Assembly (NCBI GenBank): GCA_023443745.1
Contig: JAEZTB010000019.1
Coordinates: 74,727-138,726 of the forward strand
From: Bacillota bacterium
GTDB taxonomy: Bacteria > Bacillota > Clostridia > DSM-8532
Reading direction: 5' to 3'
Length of the DNA stretch: 64,000 bases
Part shown: positions 1-8,775 of the stretch, piece by piece
Numbering within the stretch: position 1 is the first letter of the stretch
How the letters are laid out: every line of letters starts with the position of its first letter
The notes under the pieces: generated by a model
What the model was told of the DNA's origin: nothing
What the model saw: only the letters and a program-made list of their open reading frames with translations
Databases searched by the model: none
Position numbers and translations under genes: made by a program

Positions 1-24
1 GTTTTTCAAGTTATTCACGTCCAC

Positions 25-513
25 TTATTCTCTTTTTAACCCCATCTCGTTAAGAATCTCTTCCTGCTTGCCGAACATGATTTTTTCATCCTGCTCGTTT
101 TCATGGTCATAGCCTAAGAGATGGAGCATGCCATGTACCGCAAGAAAAGCAAACTCCCGCTCAGGTTCGTGGCCATAGCTTTCCGCCTGTTCGATAGCTT
201 TTTCCACCGAAATAACGATATCGCCCAGCGATACGCGCTGAGTCTCGGGATCCACATCTCCCGGCAAGATTTGGGGCTCACCATCACTATATTCTATCAT
301 GGGAAAAGACAGTACATCGGTTGGCTTGTCTATGCCTCTATATTCCTCATTCATTTTTTGAATGTCTGAATTATCTGTCAATGTTATATATGCTTCACAG
401 AGGTGAGAGAAATTTTCCTTCTTCACACAAAGCTTGGCTGCCTTTTCGATCAGCTTCAGAGTCTCCCTGGATATTTTAAGAGCCTTCTGGCGGTTGTATA
501 CTGTCAACTTCAT
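25..513 (-). CDS. ybeY: Endoribonuclease YbeY (rRNA maturation factor)
   Basis: Single-strand-specific metallo-endoribonuclease of the UPF0054 family, which acts in 16S rRNA 3' end maturation and ribosome quality control. The zinc-binding signature HGMLHLLGYDH is present near the C-terminus, and the N-terminal part contains the family segment PTDVLSFP. The open frame extends upstream to 624, but the start chosen at 513 (MKLTVYNRQ) is preceded by GGGAGG at ten bases and gives about 162 aa, the normal family length. It overlaps the 3' end of pgpH by 38 bases. The order phoH-pgpH-ybeY is the usual Firmicutes arrangement, so these genes are probably one operon continuing past the left edge. Confidence 0.95.
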   Translation of the reverse strand: MKLTVYNRQKALKISRETLKLIEKAAKLCVKKENFSHLCEAYITLTDNSDIQKMNEEYRGIDKPTDVLSFPMIEYSDGEPQILPGDVDPETQRVSLGDIVISVEKAIEQAESYGHEPEREFAFLAVHGMLHLLGYDHENEQDEKIMFGKQEEILNEMGLKRE

Positions 514-2704
514 CCGAACTGTTCCTCCCATCATTCTGCTTATCCTTTGCGGCGTTATATATGCTGTTGTCAAGCTCAAGCAATGTATTTTTCTTCTCAA
601 GCTCAGGATATTCGGGGCGTTCATGGAAAACTCCGCTTAATACCTGCAGGAAGCTGTCTGCTATGATGCTTAAGTCCTTCAGGGTAAGATCGCAGCGGTC
701 AAGCTGTCCGTCGTCTAGCTTGTCCTTAATAATTTTGTGTACCAGCCCTTCCATCTTGCCCTGGGTTTTATCGGGCATAGCCCTGACAGCTGCTTCCACT
801 GAGTCGGCTAGCATAACCACAGCCGCCTCGCGCGTATTGGGCATCGGGCCTTCATAACGGAAATTCTCCTCTTTAAGCTCCTCGGCCTTTTCCGTTTTGG
901 TAGCCTTATGGTAGAAGTATGCCACCATTGTCGTCCCATGATGCTGAACAATGATATCCCGGATAATCTTGGGAAGTCGGTATTTCAAAGCCAGCTCCTC
1001 CCCGTCCTTGGTATGGGAGGTAATGACCAGAGTGCTCAAATTGGGGGTGAGCTTATCATGAGGATTATCGGCCATCTGGTTTTCCTTGAAGAAATGAGGA
1101 CGCTTGAGCTTGCCCACATCATGGAAATAAGCCCCTACTCTGGAAAGAAGCGCATTGCCCCCAATTTCACGGGTCGCCACCTCGGCCAGGTTCCCCACCA
1201 TAAGGCTGTGGTGGTAGGTTCCGGGAGCTTCCATCAAAAGTCGCTTTAAAAGCGGATGATTGGGATCAGCTAATTCCAGCAGCTTTAAGGGCGTTACCAC
1301 ATTGAAGGTGCTTTCCAAAAAGGGTAACAGACCAATGGCCAGAATGATGGAGAACAGACCATTGATAAAAACCAGTCCACCGCTGTTTATGAGTTCTTCG
1401 ATGCTCCTTTTGTCAATGATGCCTATCAGAACGACAATGAAGACATTGATGCATCCCAGAATAACGCCTGCCAATGAAATTTTTCTTCGCTGGGTGGCAT
1501 TAACGGTGAAGAAGGCTGCACAGGAACCACCTAAAAGGGATATAAGCATAAAATCATAATTTCCCCCTACCATGAGCGCAAAGCTGAAGGTCAGAAGAAG
1601 ATTGACGGTAATAGCGGGCTCAATGCCAAGGAAAATAGCCATTAAAACAGGTGCAATAAAAATAGGAATCAAAAGGTAGGAAAAATCGGGAACAAATTCC
1701 CGTATTGTCCAGGCAAAAAGCGTGGTGATCAGCATAACGACACACATCAGCATAATGGCATTACGATCAAAGTAAAGCTTGGGATGAAAGCTTCTCAGGT
1801 AAATCAGGGCTAGAATGAACAAAAGCAAAATAATGAGGAACACCGCAATAAAAAGAAGATAATCGGGTTTGCCTTCGCGGTCTATGTAATTAAGCTCCTT
1901 CAAAACCTCAAATTTGTCTTCGGTTACCACATCGTCCTTGCTGATAATACGCTCATCCTTATAGATGATGACTGGATTTTCCTTGAGATAGCGATCTATA
2001 AAACCTTCCTTTTGGATCCTGGTCGATTCTTCATCAAGGCGGCTATTGGGCTTAAGAACCTTTTTGAATACATCTTCGGCTACAGACTTAAAGGTTTCGT
2101 TTTCAAGCCTCTCCACAACACTTTCTAAAGCCTTCAGACGCTCGCTTTCCAAATTCCCGTTTGTCAGTTTTTTTTCGGTTAGAGCTGGCAGAGCCACACG
2201 AATGATGAGGTTTTTCAGATTTTGGAGGCCGGCTTGTCCTTCATCAGAAAAAACAAGCTGCCTTTGGGATTCATCCAGTTTAAACAGGACACTGTAAAAC
2301 CCACTTGGATCCAAGGCATTGATGCGCTCATCCAAGGTTTTATCATCCTCCGCCTTATTAACTTCCGAAATAAGATTTTCAAATCCGTCAAAATACTCAT
2401 AAGCCCCGTTTAGCATATCACTGTTTGCATTTTCAATGGCAATAACCACATCGCTCAGCTCAGAGGCTTTTTTCTCCGCGTTCTGCCTGGTTTTTATAGT
2501 ATTCTCAATATCCCGGGGTGCCTGAATATCGTATTGGGATATTTCTCCCTCGGTGAGCTTGTACTTTTTCGGAGCAGCCTCATAGGAGACCACAGTTGAA
2601 ATGACCAGCCAGGTAAGAACCAAGGTGAGGATCCGCTGGAAGGATGTGCTTTTAATAACCTTATAGAACTTGATATCCGCATTCTTATGGTGTTTTTTTA
2701 CCAT
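476..2704 (-). CDS. pgpH: PgpH-type 7TM-HD cyclic di-AMP phosphodiesterase
   Basis: Membrane phosphodiesterase that degrades cyclic di-AMP (7TMR-HDED plus HD family, YqfF in Bacillus). A first membrane helix lies at about residues 23-40. The extracellular HDED domain runs to about 280, and a seven-helix region covers about 282-470. The cytoplasmic HD domain follows, with the HH pair at 498-499, FHDVGK with HD at 528-529, and QHHGT at about 587-591. Length 742 aa is normal. The ATG at 2704 has GGAG nine bases upstream. The gene starts five bases after phoH ends, which supports cotranscription. Function is inferred from family and domain order. Confidence 0.93.
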   Translation of the reverse strand: MVKKHHKNADIKFYKVIKSTSFQRILTLVLTWLVISTVVSYEAAPKKYKLTEGEISQYDIQAPRDIENTIKTRQNAEKKASELSDVVIAIENANSDMLNGAYEYFDGFENLISEVNKAEDDKTLDERINALDPSGFYSVLFKLDESQRQLVFSDEGQAGLQNLKNLIIRVALPALTEKKLTNGNLESERLKALESVVERLENETFKSVAEDVFKKVLKPNSRLDEESTRIQKEGFIDRYLKENPVIIYKDERIISKDDVVTEDKFEVLKELNYIDREGKPDYLLFIAVFLIILLLFILALIYLRSFHPKLYFDRNAIMLMCVVMLITTLFAWTIREFVPDFSYLLIPIFIAPVLMAIFLGIEPAITVNLLLTFSFALMVGGNYDFMLISLLGGSCAAFFTVNATQRRKISLAGVILGCINVFIVVLIGIIDKRSIEELINSGGLVFINGLFSIILAIGLLPFLESTFNVVTPLKLLELADPNHPLLKRLLMEAPGTYHHSLMVGNLAEVATREIGGNALLSRVGAYFHDVGKLKRPHFFKENQMADNPHDKLTPNLSTLVITSHTKDGEELALKYRLPKIIRDIIVQHHGTTMVAYFYHKATKTEKAEELKEENFRYEGPMPNTREAAVVMLADSVEAAVRAMPDKTQGKMEGLVHKIIKDKLDDGQLDRCDLTLKDLSIIADSFLQVLSGVFHERPEYPELEKKNTLLELDNSIYNAAKDKQNDGRNSSDEVDSIQPPEGS

Positions 2705-2709
2705 AACTA

Positions 2710-3672
2710 TCAGCTCCTGCCCTTTGCATCATTCTCATAGGCTCTCACAATACGTTGAACCAGTTCATGGCGCACTACGTCCCGCTCGGAAAGATATACA
2801 AAAGAGATACCATCCACATCAGTGAGAATTCTTCTTGCTTCATTGAGACCTGACTTGCCGGCCGGCAAGTCTATCTGGGTGATATCTCCGGTGATGACAA
2901 CGCGTGACCCTGCTCCCATACGGGTAAGAAACATTTTCATCTGCTCCGGTGTGGTGTTCTGTGCTTCATCCAGAATAATAAAGGCGTCATCCAATGTTCT
3001 ACCGCGCATATAGGCAAGAGGAGCAACCTCTATGATACCTTTTTCAAGATTGCTCTGGTAGGTTTCCGGACCCATGATGGTATACAGAGCATCATAAAGA
3101 GGACGTAAATACGGATCTACCTTGTTTTGAAGGTCGCCGGGCAAAAAGCCCAGACGTTCACCCGCTTCTACAGCAGGCCGGGTAAGAATGATACGGCTCA
3201 CCAGCTTTTCTCTAAAAGCCTTGACGGCCAGGGCTACTGCCAAGAAGGTTTTTCCTGTTCCTGCAGGCCCGATTCCAAAAACAATAGGGTTTTTTCGTAT
3301 GGCTTCAACATATTTTTTCTGGCCGAAGGTCTTGGATTTAACAGGCTTGCCCCGATAAGTCACACAAACCTGATCCACCGGAAGCTCGTCACCCTTTATC
3401 CGTTCTTCCTCGGTGAGCTCTAAAAGATAGCGAACATTCTGTTCTGTGATCAGATCTCCGTTTTCTGCAATCTGCATCAGTTTTTTCAGAACGTCAGCTG
3501 CGGAGTCGGCACGGCTCTCAAAGCCTGAAATGTGCAATTCATTGTTTCGGGCGGTTATTTTTACGTCCAGTCTATCCTCTAAAAGTCGAATGTTGATATC
3601 ATTTGTTCCGAAAACATTGGCTGTCAAATAGGGGTCGGGTAACTCAATCAGCCTTTCAACCACTGTATCCAA
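2710..3672 (-). CDS. phoH: PhoH family ATPase
   Basis: Cytoplasmic P-loop NTPase of the PhoH/YbeZ family, often linked with YbeY in RNA metabolism; its exact reaction is not settled. Walker A is GPAGTGKT at 135-142, Walker B lies in FIILDEAQN, and 320 aa is the family length. The start codon appears to be TTG at 3672, with GGAAGG nine bases upstream; there is no ATG near that ribosome-binding site. It lies directly between yqfD and pgpH, the conserved order in sporulating Firmicutes. Confidence 0.94.
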   Translation of the reverse strand: MDTVVERLIELPDPYLTANVFGTNDINIRLLEDRLDVKITARNNELHISGFESRADSAADVLKKLMQIAENGDLITEQNVRYLLELTEEERIKGDELPVDQVCVTYRGKPVKSKTFGQKKYVEAIRKNPIVFGIGPAGTGKTFLAVALAVKAFREKLVSRIILTRPAVEAGERLGFLPGDLQNKVDPYLRPLYDALYTIMGPETYQSNLEKGIIEVAPLAYMRGRTLDDAFIILDEAQNTTPEQMKMFLTRMGAGSRVVITGDITQIDLPAGKSGLNEARRILTDVDGISFVYLSERDVVRHELVQRIVRAYENDAKGRS

Positions 3673-3678
3673 TCAATT

Positions 3679-4902
3679 TTACCTTCCTTGTGCTTTATTC
3701 TGGACTGCAGGCTGAAGGCCTGCTATGTCCTCCTCACACTCCAGAACCACCTGAATATAGATTTGATCATTCTCGCCCTTGACCTGGTTAACTTTTTCAT
3801 CAACCACCTTTGAGTCAGAAGGCAGGCGTTGTGCCAGATCATTGCGAGCCGTTTCTGCCGCAATAGCAATGGCTTCCTCCTCTGTGAGGTCTACTTGTCT
3901 TTCCATTATTTCAAAGCTTTTTTCAATCGTCAATCCTATTGGCAGCCTCAAGCCGAAGGGGCCCGCCAGAGTCTGATCATAGGTGGAGGTCTCAAAAATT
4001 TCATAGGGGTGATCTTTCCCAGGTAGCCTCAGCTTTCCGTCCAGAAATTTTAAATAAACAATTTGATGAGCCTTTCCCGTTCGGATTCTCTGGGTGTATT
4101 TCATAGAAACAGGCAGAGAGCTTTCATACCAGGTTCTTGCAATTACACGGCCCAAGGCATGAACATCCCGGGTACCCAATTCGGGATACTTGCTTTCAAG
4201 CTTACCTGAAACTAATATCTGCCCTTTCTTTACAGTCTCTCCCGCTTTTACCATAGCCTTACCGGCTAGGGCCTCCATTTTAATAATCAAGCCATCCCGT
4301 TCAGCAACAACATTGAAAAACTCATTATTGCGTATCAACTCAGGAACAGCGACACTATCCTCAATGGTAACAAAGAGCTTAACACCCTTTATTTCAACAC
4401 CCACCCAGGCAATCCCATCCACCTGCATGATGATCCGGGAAGCAACACTCTTGGGGTTAAGACCCATTTTAAAGCTTCCTCTCCCTATCTTCTCCACATT
4501 TAGGACATTCATAACCTGCGGTATCATTTCCGGCTTGCCGCCTGTAATTTCAATATCCCAAATAATTGAGGTTGACAGTGCCAAAAGTGAAATAAATATA
4601 AGGAGCCCCAGCTTAAAGCCTTTTCTTTTTTTAAATCGGCTCAGGAAAAATGGCAATCCGCAGCGTTTTTGAATACGTACCCTGCAGCCTGATTTTTTGG
4701 CAGCCGGGCGCATGAGCCGAAACCCCCGGAGACTTGCCTTCATGACAGCCGCTTCATTATCTTTCCTGACAATATCCCAAAGTAGGATTTGCCGCTTTGA
4801 ACAGATATTAATGAAGCGCTCTATGCCCATTCCTGTTACCACAATGATAACATATCCCCTGATATAATTCCACAAATGCACCAGAAACATAAGCCCACTC
4901 AC
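3679..4902 (-). CDS. yqfD: Sporulation protein YqfD
   Basis: Member of the YqfD family of sporulation proteins, controlled by sigma-E in Bacillus and needed for engulfment-stage or later morphogenesis; the molecular role is unknown. The 407 aa protein has a cytoplasmic basic N-terminal half and one clear membrane helix at about 97-115, followed by a large probably extracytoplasmic domain. The frame opens with a GTG at 4902; an ATG four codons in is an alternative. It sits six bases after yqfC, as in other spore formers, and just upstream of phoH. Confidence 0.9.
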   Translation of the reverse strand: MSGLMFLVHLWNYIRGYVIIVVTGMGIERFINICSKRQILLWDIVRKDNEAAVMKASLRGFRLMRPAAKKSGCRVRIQKRCGLPFFLSRFKKRKGFKLGLLIFISLLALSTSIIWDIEITGGKPEMIPQVMNVLNVEKIGRGSFKMGLNPKSVASRIIMQVDGIAWVGVEIKGVKLFVTIEDSVAVPELIRNNEFFNVVAERDGLIIKMEALAGKAMVKAGETVKKGQILVSGKLESKYPELGTRDVHALGRVIARTWYESSLPVSMKYTQRIRTGKAHQIVYLKFLDGKLRLPGKDHPYEIFETSTYDQTLAGPFGLRLPIGLTIEKSFEIMERQVDLTEEEAIAIAAETARNDLAQRLPSDSKVVDEKVNQVKGENDQIYIQVVLECEEDIAGLQPAVQNKAQGR

Positions 4903-4908
4903 TCTCTT

Positions 4909-5229
4909 CTACGCATCATAATCGATATTGGAAATTTTCCCGCCTATGATCATCTCTTCACTGGTGATCTCCCGAATATTAAGTGCACTTCCTGTAATCT
5001 TAATGACACCATTGTTGGTATTGATGCGAATCATGCCGTCTTGAAAATCCATGATGCCCTTAAAATTTTCAATTAGCACCTCGCCGCGACCTATGGCAGT
5101 AACTCTGGGACGATTGCCAACGACATCTCCGGGTATTTCAAATATCCGGGCCAGCTTTTCGCTGAGGCTTTGGCCCGGCGCAGCTGCCTGCTTCTTCTCC
5201 CCTTTAATTCTATGAATTCCTTTTTTCAT
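4909..5229 (-). CDS. yqfC: Sporulation protein YqfC (YabP/YqfC family)
   Basis: Small (106 aa) soluble protein of the YabP/YqfC family, associated with the spore coat or forespore envelope; its mechanism is unknown. A basic, Gln/Ala-rich N-terminus is followed by the beta-rich YabP-like fold (segments GDVVGNRPRVTAIGRGEVLIE would form the first strands). Its ATG overlaps the stop of the upstream deacetylase in a four-base ATGA, which implies translational coupling. It is followed after six bases by yqfD. Confidence 0.88.
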   Translation of the reverse strand: MKKGIHRIKGEKKQAAAPGQSLSEKLARIFEIPGDVVGNRPRVTAIGRGEVLIENFKGIMDFQDGMIRINTNNGVIKITGSALNIREITSEEMIIGGKISNIDYDA

Positions 5230-6134
5230 GGCTTCTCACCTCGCGCAATCCTTTCAAGTTCAAACACATCGCCGAACTCATAACCGGCTTCTTTTACATG
5301 CCGGATAATGGCGTCAAGAGCCTCTGCGTTATCCCTGGACACCGCATGAAGCAGTAGAATCCCGCCATTATGGAGATTGTTCTTCACTTTTTCAAAAGCA
5401 TATTCCCAGCCTCTCTGCCGATTGACCGCCCAATCATCATAGGCAAAGCTCCAGAACACATTTATATAGCCCAGCTTAGAGGTAATCTCCAATGTTCTTT
5501 CGCTGTATTCACCCTTGGGAGGTCTTAAGAATACCATGTTCCGGCCATAATTCTCATAGAATTGTCTGTCCAGGCCTACAATTTCTGCCTCAAGCTCCGA
5601 ATCATTCAAAAGCGGCAGGCTCTTGTGGTGAATGGTATGATTGCCTACAGCATGCCCTTCATCCAGCATCCGCTTGACAAGCAGGTCTTCCTTCTGCAAA
5701 TAGGGCCCTGTAATAAAGAAGATGGCATTGACCTTGTTCTCGTAAAGGACATCGAGAATTTTGCCGGTATACCCATTTTCATAGCCTTCATCAAAGGTCA
5801 GGTAGACTTTTTTCTGAGATGTATCGGCCAGATAAAGAGATTGATATTTGGCAATTAATTCGGGCGCGCCGGGATCGGCCCTGGGCAGCTCTCCGTTCTT
5901 CACTCTGGCAATCCCCCAGCTTCTTAAGCCTGAGTATTTGTCATTAAGCCCTGAAGCAAAATATTGCGGCTCAATGTCAACATCTTCATTTCCCTCTGTC
6001 AGAGAGCCGGTAAGCTCCAATGCATAAGCCCATGTTGAGAGACTGGGGATCTCTGGGATTGCAACCAGACTTATGATGAGCACTATCAATATCACAATGA
6101 TCAGAAAAGCCGAATACTGTTTACGCTTTTTCAT
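5226..6134 (-). CDS. pdaA: PdaA-like polysaccharide (peptidoglycan) deacetylase
   Basis: NodB-fold carbohydrate esterase family 4 enzyme. The first metal motif has the PdaA form TFDEGYENG (Asp at about 115 of the chosen protein), then GNHTIHH with His 166 and 170, RPPKGEYSE, and a C-terminal LLHAVS. PdaA removes the N-acetyl group from muramic acid so that muramic-delta-lactam can form in spore cortex. A single N-terminal membrane helix or signal (residues 9-27) places it outside the membrane. The open frame reaches 6233, but the start at 6134 has GGGAGG eleven bases upstream and excludes the terminator stem at 6169-6203. PdaA identity versus another family member is an inference. Confidence 0.85.
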   Translation of the reverse strand: MKKRKQYSAFLIIVILIVLIISLVAIPEIPSLSTWAYALELTGSLTEGNEDVDIEPQYFASGLNDKYSGLRSWGIARVKNGELPRADPGAPELIAKYQSLYLADTSQKKVYLTFDEGYENGYTGKILDVLYENKVNAIFFITGPYLQKEDLLVKRMLDEGHAVGNHTIHHKSLPLLNDSELEAEIVGLDRQFYENYGRNMVFLRPPKGEYSERTLEITSKLGYINVFWSFAYDDWAVNRQRGWEYAFEKVKNNLHNGGILLLHAVSRDNAEALDAIIRHVKEAGYEFGDVFELERIARGEKP

Positions 6135-6168
6135 GTAACAAAGAACCTCCCGAGTTATGGATAGAGAT

Positions 6169-6203
6169 AAAAAAGAGCCATTGGTATTCAATGACTCTTT
6201 TTT
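6169..6203 (-). terminator. Intrinsic terminator after the DUF881 pair
   Basis: Stem AAAGAG.CATTG / CAATG.CTCTTT with a five-base loop. Read on the minus strand it ends in a run of U, 38 bases after the stop of the second DUF881 gene. The stem is A/T-flanked on both sides. The deacetylase-yqfCD-phoH group downstream therefore probably has its own promoter between here and 6134. Confidence 0.75.
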
Positions 6204-6240
6204 CCCTACTATCATTATATTACGGGCGGACAACCCAAAA

Positions 6241-6933
6241 TTACTGTTCTACAGGTGTGAGCTTATCAATTCTCAAAGCGTCTTCCCGTACTCCGGGGAT
6301 AACCACAGTTTGCTCCTGATTTATTTGTACACTATTTTCGTAGTATTGTAATCTCTGTACAACCCCGCCTATAAGCCCCAGCGACCGTTTCATATTATCG
6401 GGATCGCCAATGGCCTTGATGGTATAAGGCGGGTACAACTGTATACCGTTGATCATGATATAATCACCTGCTTGTCGGATTTCACTGGTGGCAACAATTC
6501 TCTCATCATTAACACTGACAGCTTGAACATCCGTTGCTTTCAGCTCATTAATCAGATCTTCAATATCATAGTCTTCTATAGCCTTCGAACCGGTTTGCTC
6601 AATAACGATGACTATACCGACTCCCTTGACAGTCTCCAGGCCGGCCATCATACGGGCGTTTAAAATCTGCTTTTTTAAAGCCGCCACATTTTCTTCACCA
6701 ACATTCTCATTACTTTTTAGCTCGCTAACCTCCTTCTGGAGCTCCTGGAGGCGGATCTTTAACTTATCATTGTTACTTTTTTCCAACAGCAGTTCATCTA
6801 TGATCTGGTTGACATTTTTCTTCTCATACTGGGCCAAGACCTGGTTTTGCTTGACGCTCTTGAACTGCCAGGCTATAATAACGCCTAACACGACACAAAC
6901 AGTTGTAAGGGATATTATCTTGAATATTTTCAT
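6241..6933 (-). CDS. DUF881 family membrane-anchored protein
   Basis: The 230 aa protein has an N-terminal membrane helix (residues 6-24), a Lys/Glu-rich coiled coil to about 75, and a DUF881 domain with the family segments GVGIVIVIEQT and YPPYTIKAIGDP. Relatives include YlxX/YlxW near division genes of Bacillus; no biochemical activity is established. It overlaps the start of its paralogue by four bases (ATGA), so the two are translationally coupled and perhaps form a hetero-oligomer at the membrane. Confidence 0.85.
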   Translation of the reverse strand: MKIFKIISLTTVCVVLGVIIAWQFKSVKQNQVLAQYEKKNVNQIIDELLLEKSNNDKLKIRLQELQKEVSELKSNENVGEENVAALKKQILNARMMAGLETVKGVGIVIVIEQTGSKAIEDYDIEDLINELKATDVQAVSVNDERIVATSEIRQAGDYIMINGIQLYPPYTIKAIGDPDNMKRSLGLIGGVVQRLQYYENSVQINQEQTVVIPGVREDALRIDKLTPVEQ

Positions 6934-7655
6934 TTTTTGACCACCTCTAAATCTTTAAAGACTTCATCAAGCGACTTGAAACGATAGAGAATGTACCGAT
7001 CCACCACTATTTCATCCTGTTTGACAATATCGACGCGGATGCCTAGAAGACGCATAAAAGCAACCTGAGGCATGGTATTAATAGCCTCGAAAAGCACATC
7101 AGGATCCCCAATGGCCTTAAACACATACGGGGGTGGATACCGGTTATCATTAACGATGACGGTAGGACCCGCACACACCGGTTTAGTGGTTAAGATAACC
7201 CGTTCATCGTTAATGGAGATAGCTTCGGCGCCGTTTGCCTTCAGCTCATGCAGAATTAAGTTAACATCATAGTCGTGGATAATATATTCTTTAATATCCA
7301 ATTCGCCTATAGTCTTGGCATCTTCCATGGTGATGACAATTCCCCTGCCTGTGACAGGAACCAAGCCGGCTCTTAAATATTCGTAATCCCGTGTTTTCAG
7401 CAGCTCATTGATTTCCTTATTGTTTGAATTCGTGCCAATATTCTTAAGCAGCTGCTCGTATTCAGCTTCAATATTGGTCAACTGTCCCATTAGCTGCACA
7501 TTTTCAGCCTTCTCAGCCTCAAGCTGGGCTGTCAGTTCCTTGACAGAAACACCATCGTTGGACTCGCTTATAACGATTCCCCTGAATTGGAGGTTAATAA
7601 GAATACCAAACAGCAAAAATATTAAAAACATCATGCCGCGATGGCCTTTATTCAT
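6930..7655 (-). CDS. DUF881 family membrane-anchored protein (upstream paralogue)
   Basis: The 241 aa protein has the same plan as the next gene: a membrane helix at about 8-27, a coiled coil at about 38-75, then DUF881 with GRGIVITMEDA and PPPYVFKAIGDP. It lies 26 bases after the HD-GYP gene. The pair looks like an old tandem duplication. Function is unknown; an extracytoplasmic scaffold linked to wall or division is the usual guess from neighbours in related species. Confidence 0.85.
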   Translation of the reverse strand: MNKGHRGMMFLIFLLFGILINLQFRGIVISESNDGVSVKELTAQLEAEKAENVQLMGQLTNIEAEYEQLLKNIGTNSNNKEINELLKTRDYEYLRAGLVPVTGRGIVITMEDAKTIGELDIKEYIIHDYDVNLILHELKANGAEAISINDERVILTTKPVCAGPTVIVNDNRYPPPYVFKAIGDPDVLFEAINTMPQVAFMRLLGIRVDIVKQDEIVVDRYILYRFKSLDEVFKDLEVVKK

Positions 7656-7681
7656 TGCAACCTGCCTCTCTAAAATCTCCT

Positions 7682-8737
7682 TTAGATAAACTCTACAATC
7701 CTCACTGTTTTGGACACTCCTGTATCAATATAGCGGTCGTCTATCTGAACAACTGGCCGTGAGAGATCAATCTTGTTCATAAATACAATCTTACCCGTCT
7801 CACCCGTATTGAGTTTTACCTTGGCCCCGATATAATAATTCGAGATGTTATCCAGAAACACCCTCAGAACCACGGGATCTAAAACTCCGAAGCTGCCATG
7901 CTGCATAAGCTCAAACACCTTTAGCGGTGTGTCCTTCCGCTTATATGTACGGTTTGCCGTCATTGCGTCAAAAATATCAGCCACGGTAATAATCTTTGAA
8001 TAGAGGTTCAGTTGATCGCCGGTAAATCCCATGGGATAGCCGCTTCCATCCTCTTTTTCGTGATGGGTAAGGATTGCGATGGATACTTCTGCAGGAATTT
8101 CCCCAATACCTGAGAGGAGACTGTAGCCATATTCGGAATGACGCTTCATCTCCGCAAACTCGCTGTCTGTCAGCTTGCCCGGCTTATTTAAGATTGAAAG
8201 CGGAATCTGCGTTTTCCCTATATCATGGAGAAGTCCGGCCTGGGCAAGATCCCTTACACTGCGCTCGTCGAGCCGAAGCCATCTTCCTATTAGCAAGCAC
8301 AGCATGGAAACATTCAAGCTGTGATAATAGGTATATTCGTCAATGCTTCGAACCTGCATAACAGACTCAATCATATTCTGATTGTCATCGGACTTGATGG
8401 TAATGGTGTTGACAATCTCGTTGGCTGCTTCTACATTCAGTCTTTTTCCAGAGGAAATATCCTGAAATATTTGTTTGGTGCTGTTGACATCACGCTCATA
8501 GTCCACCATAAACCGCTGGGAGGGACTGAGCATGAAACCATTGTCCTCTGCTTGTGACTGTTCCCTATAAGCCCATATGCTCTGGATACCCATGTTTTTT
8601 AAACGCTGGATTGTGTTCTCATCCAGAATCACATTATCCCAAAGCATGACACTGCCGTATTTATTAAAGACCACCTCAGCTGTACACATCCCCGGCTTAA
8701 CTAAATCAATGGATAGAAAGACTTTATTATCCTGCAT
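7682..8737 (-). CDS. HD-GYP domain phosphohydrolase
   Basis: HD-GYP protein of 351 aa, probably a cyclic dinucleotide (c-di-GMP) phosphodiesterase. An N-terminal about 110-residue region (DUF3391-like: LVKPGMCTAEVV) precedes the catalytic domain with HD at 171-172, then THHEKEDGSGYP at 224-235, which contains the GYP triad. The frame is open to 8797, but the start at 8737 has GGAGG ten bases upstream and avoids a longer overlap with ligA. A C-terminal PilZ-like or SH3-like tail (YIGAKVKLNTGETGKIVFMN) follows. There is no signal peptide, so it is cytoplasmic. The substrate is inferred from the family. Confidence 0.88.
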   Translation of the reverse strand: MQDNKVFLSIDLVKPGMCTAEVVFNKYGSVMLWDNVILDENTIQRLKNMGIQSIWAYREQSQAEDNGFMLSPSQRFMVDYERDVNSTKQIFQDISSGKRLNVEAANEIVNTITIKSDDNQNMIESVMQVRSIDEYTYYHSLNVSMLCLLIGRWLRLDERSVRDLAQAGLLHDIGKTQIPLSILNKPGKLTDSEFAEMKRHSEYGYSLLSGIGEIPAEVSIAILTHHEKEDGSGYPMGFTGDQLNLYSKIITVADIFDAMTANRTYKRKDTPLKVFELMQHGSFGVLDPVVLRVFLDNISNYYIGAKVKLNTGETGKIVFMNKIDLSRPVVQIDDRYIDTGVSKTVRIVEFI

Positions 8738-8775
8738 GGTTTTCCAGCCTCCGGTATCTCGATGATTTTTTTCTT